Both the position numbers and the translations under genes were made by a program. The notes below the pieces were generated by a model, which saw nothing but the letters and a program-made list of their open reading frames with translations, was not told the DNA's origin and made no database searches. Below, one piece after another: positions 14,036 to 14,478 of a DNA stretch of 14,478 bases (positions are counted from its first letter, which is position 1; each line of letters begins with the position of its first letter). The stretch lies in assembly GCA_015222255.1 (NCBI GenBank), contig JADFUX010000019.1, positions 1-14,478 of the forward strand, written 5' to 3'. Origin of the DNA: Chloroflexota bacterium (GTDB lineage Bacteria; Chloroflexota; Dehalococcoidia; GIF9; AB-539-J10).

Positions 14036-14478
14036 GTGAAAATCCCCAAATTGGACGTTGAATACTCAACCAAGCTTTGCTTTGCCTGCGGTCAAGACAA
14101 TCCCATAGGGCTAAAGCTGAAGCCTGTTTATGATGGAGAAAAAGTCAGGGCGGAGTTCACTCCAGGAGAATACCACCAAGGCTGGGACAATGCCGTTCAT
14201 GGTGGCATTCTTTACACCCTCCTGGATGAAGTAAGTGCTTACGCCATTCTCTGCCACGGAATTTATTTTGGCGTTACTGCTAAAAGCAAAGTGAGATTCA
14301 AACAAGTAGCACCCATCAATGAGCCCATTTATATCTCGGCCTGGGTTACTAAGCTGACAAGAAGGCTAGTTGAAACCGAAGGAGTGCTTGCCCTTAAGGA
14401 TAACACTGTTATAGCCGAAGGCAGCTCCCTATTCTATGTCTTCGCACGATCAAGAAAGACAATCCTGTGGGACATGGA
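14036..14478 (+). CDS. PaaI-like hotdog-fold thioesterase, partial at the window end
   Basis: An acyl-CoA thioesterase-like protein; at least 147 codons are read and no stop is reached. It begins MKIPKLDVEYSTKLCFACG; the segment CFACGQDNPIGLKLK holds a CxxC pair typical of one PaaI-like subgroup. The hotdog-fold core has the helix motif HGGILYTLLDEVSAYA, with His and the Asp-Glu pair at the usual active-site place. The start is GTG at 14036 because AAAAGGAGG (14020-14028) lies 7 bases before it; the nearby ATG at 14032 is too close and its frame stops after nine codons. The 101-base gap after tsaB has no clear promoter or terminator. The substrate is unknown. Confidence 0.85.
   Translation, partial: MKIPKLDVEYSTKLCFACGQDNPIGLKLKPVYDGEKVRAEFTPGEYHQGWDNAVHGGILYTLLDEVSAYAILCHGIYFGVTAKSKVRFKQVAPINEPIYISAWVTKLTRRLVETEGVLALKDNTVIAEGSSLFYVFARSRKTILWDM

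Noticed and set aside
14032..14061. ATG at 14032 as the start of the last gene
   Set aside because: Its frame ends at TGA after nine codons and the SD spacing is too short; GTG 14036 opens the thioesterase frame.

Overview
The window is a compact stretch of bacterial chromosome that is mostly housekeeping genes. The organism looks like a member of Chloroflexota, probably Dehalococcoidia-like. The pointers are a stand-alone TrpB2-type beta subunit, a eukaryote-like (type 2) isoleucyl-tRNA synthetase with the PGIHH form of the HIGH motif, a short YidC without a large extracytoplasmic domain, and lipoprotein-type signal peptides. This assignment is inference from gene content; there is no rRNA in the window. 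No tRNA, rRNA, CRISPR array, transposase or phage gene was found.

Layout from left to right. Positions 1-90 hold a leader with a strong Shine-Dalgarno sequence, a two-codon ORF and a small hairpin, followed by the TrpB-like gene (91-1455) and a strong hairpin. Positions 1456-1911 have no intact gene, but the minus strand carries what looks like a decayed coding sequence. A PadR-type regulator (minus) is divergent from an HtrA/DegP-type membrane-anchored serine protease (plus). The protease gene meets ileS tail to tail, and the two stop codons share one CTAG palindrome.

From 11684 down to 3452 the minus strand carries eleven tightly packed genes: metallophosphoesterase, rpsF, ssb, rpsR, rpmH, rnpA, yidD, a PQQ-propeller lipoprotein, yidC, jag/khpB and ileS. 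This joins the S6-SSB-S18 cluster to the L34-RnpA-YidD-YidC-Jag cluster, which in many bacteria sits beside dnaA. An eight-repeat beta-propeller lipoprotein is inserted between yidD and yidC. rpmH is short and easily missed. The set covers ribosome assembly, RNase P, membrane protein insertion, an RNA-binding protein and tRNA charging.

Divergent from this block on the plus strand are thiL (thiamine-phosphate kinase), tsaE and tsaB (t6A37 tRNA modification), then a PaaI-like hotdog thioesterase that runs off the window.

The most notable pattern is regulatory. Putative transcription-unit heads (padR, rpsF, metallophosphoesterase, thiL and, less tightly, htrA) carry an extended -10 element of the form TGn-TATAAT, or a close variant, only 7-9 bp (15 bp for htrA) before the start codon. 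This implies leaderless or nearly leaderless mRNAs. Some genes inside transcription units (jag, rpmH, the thioesterase) have recognisable Shine-Dalgarno sequences. The pattern also corrects two gene starts, those of padR and thiL.
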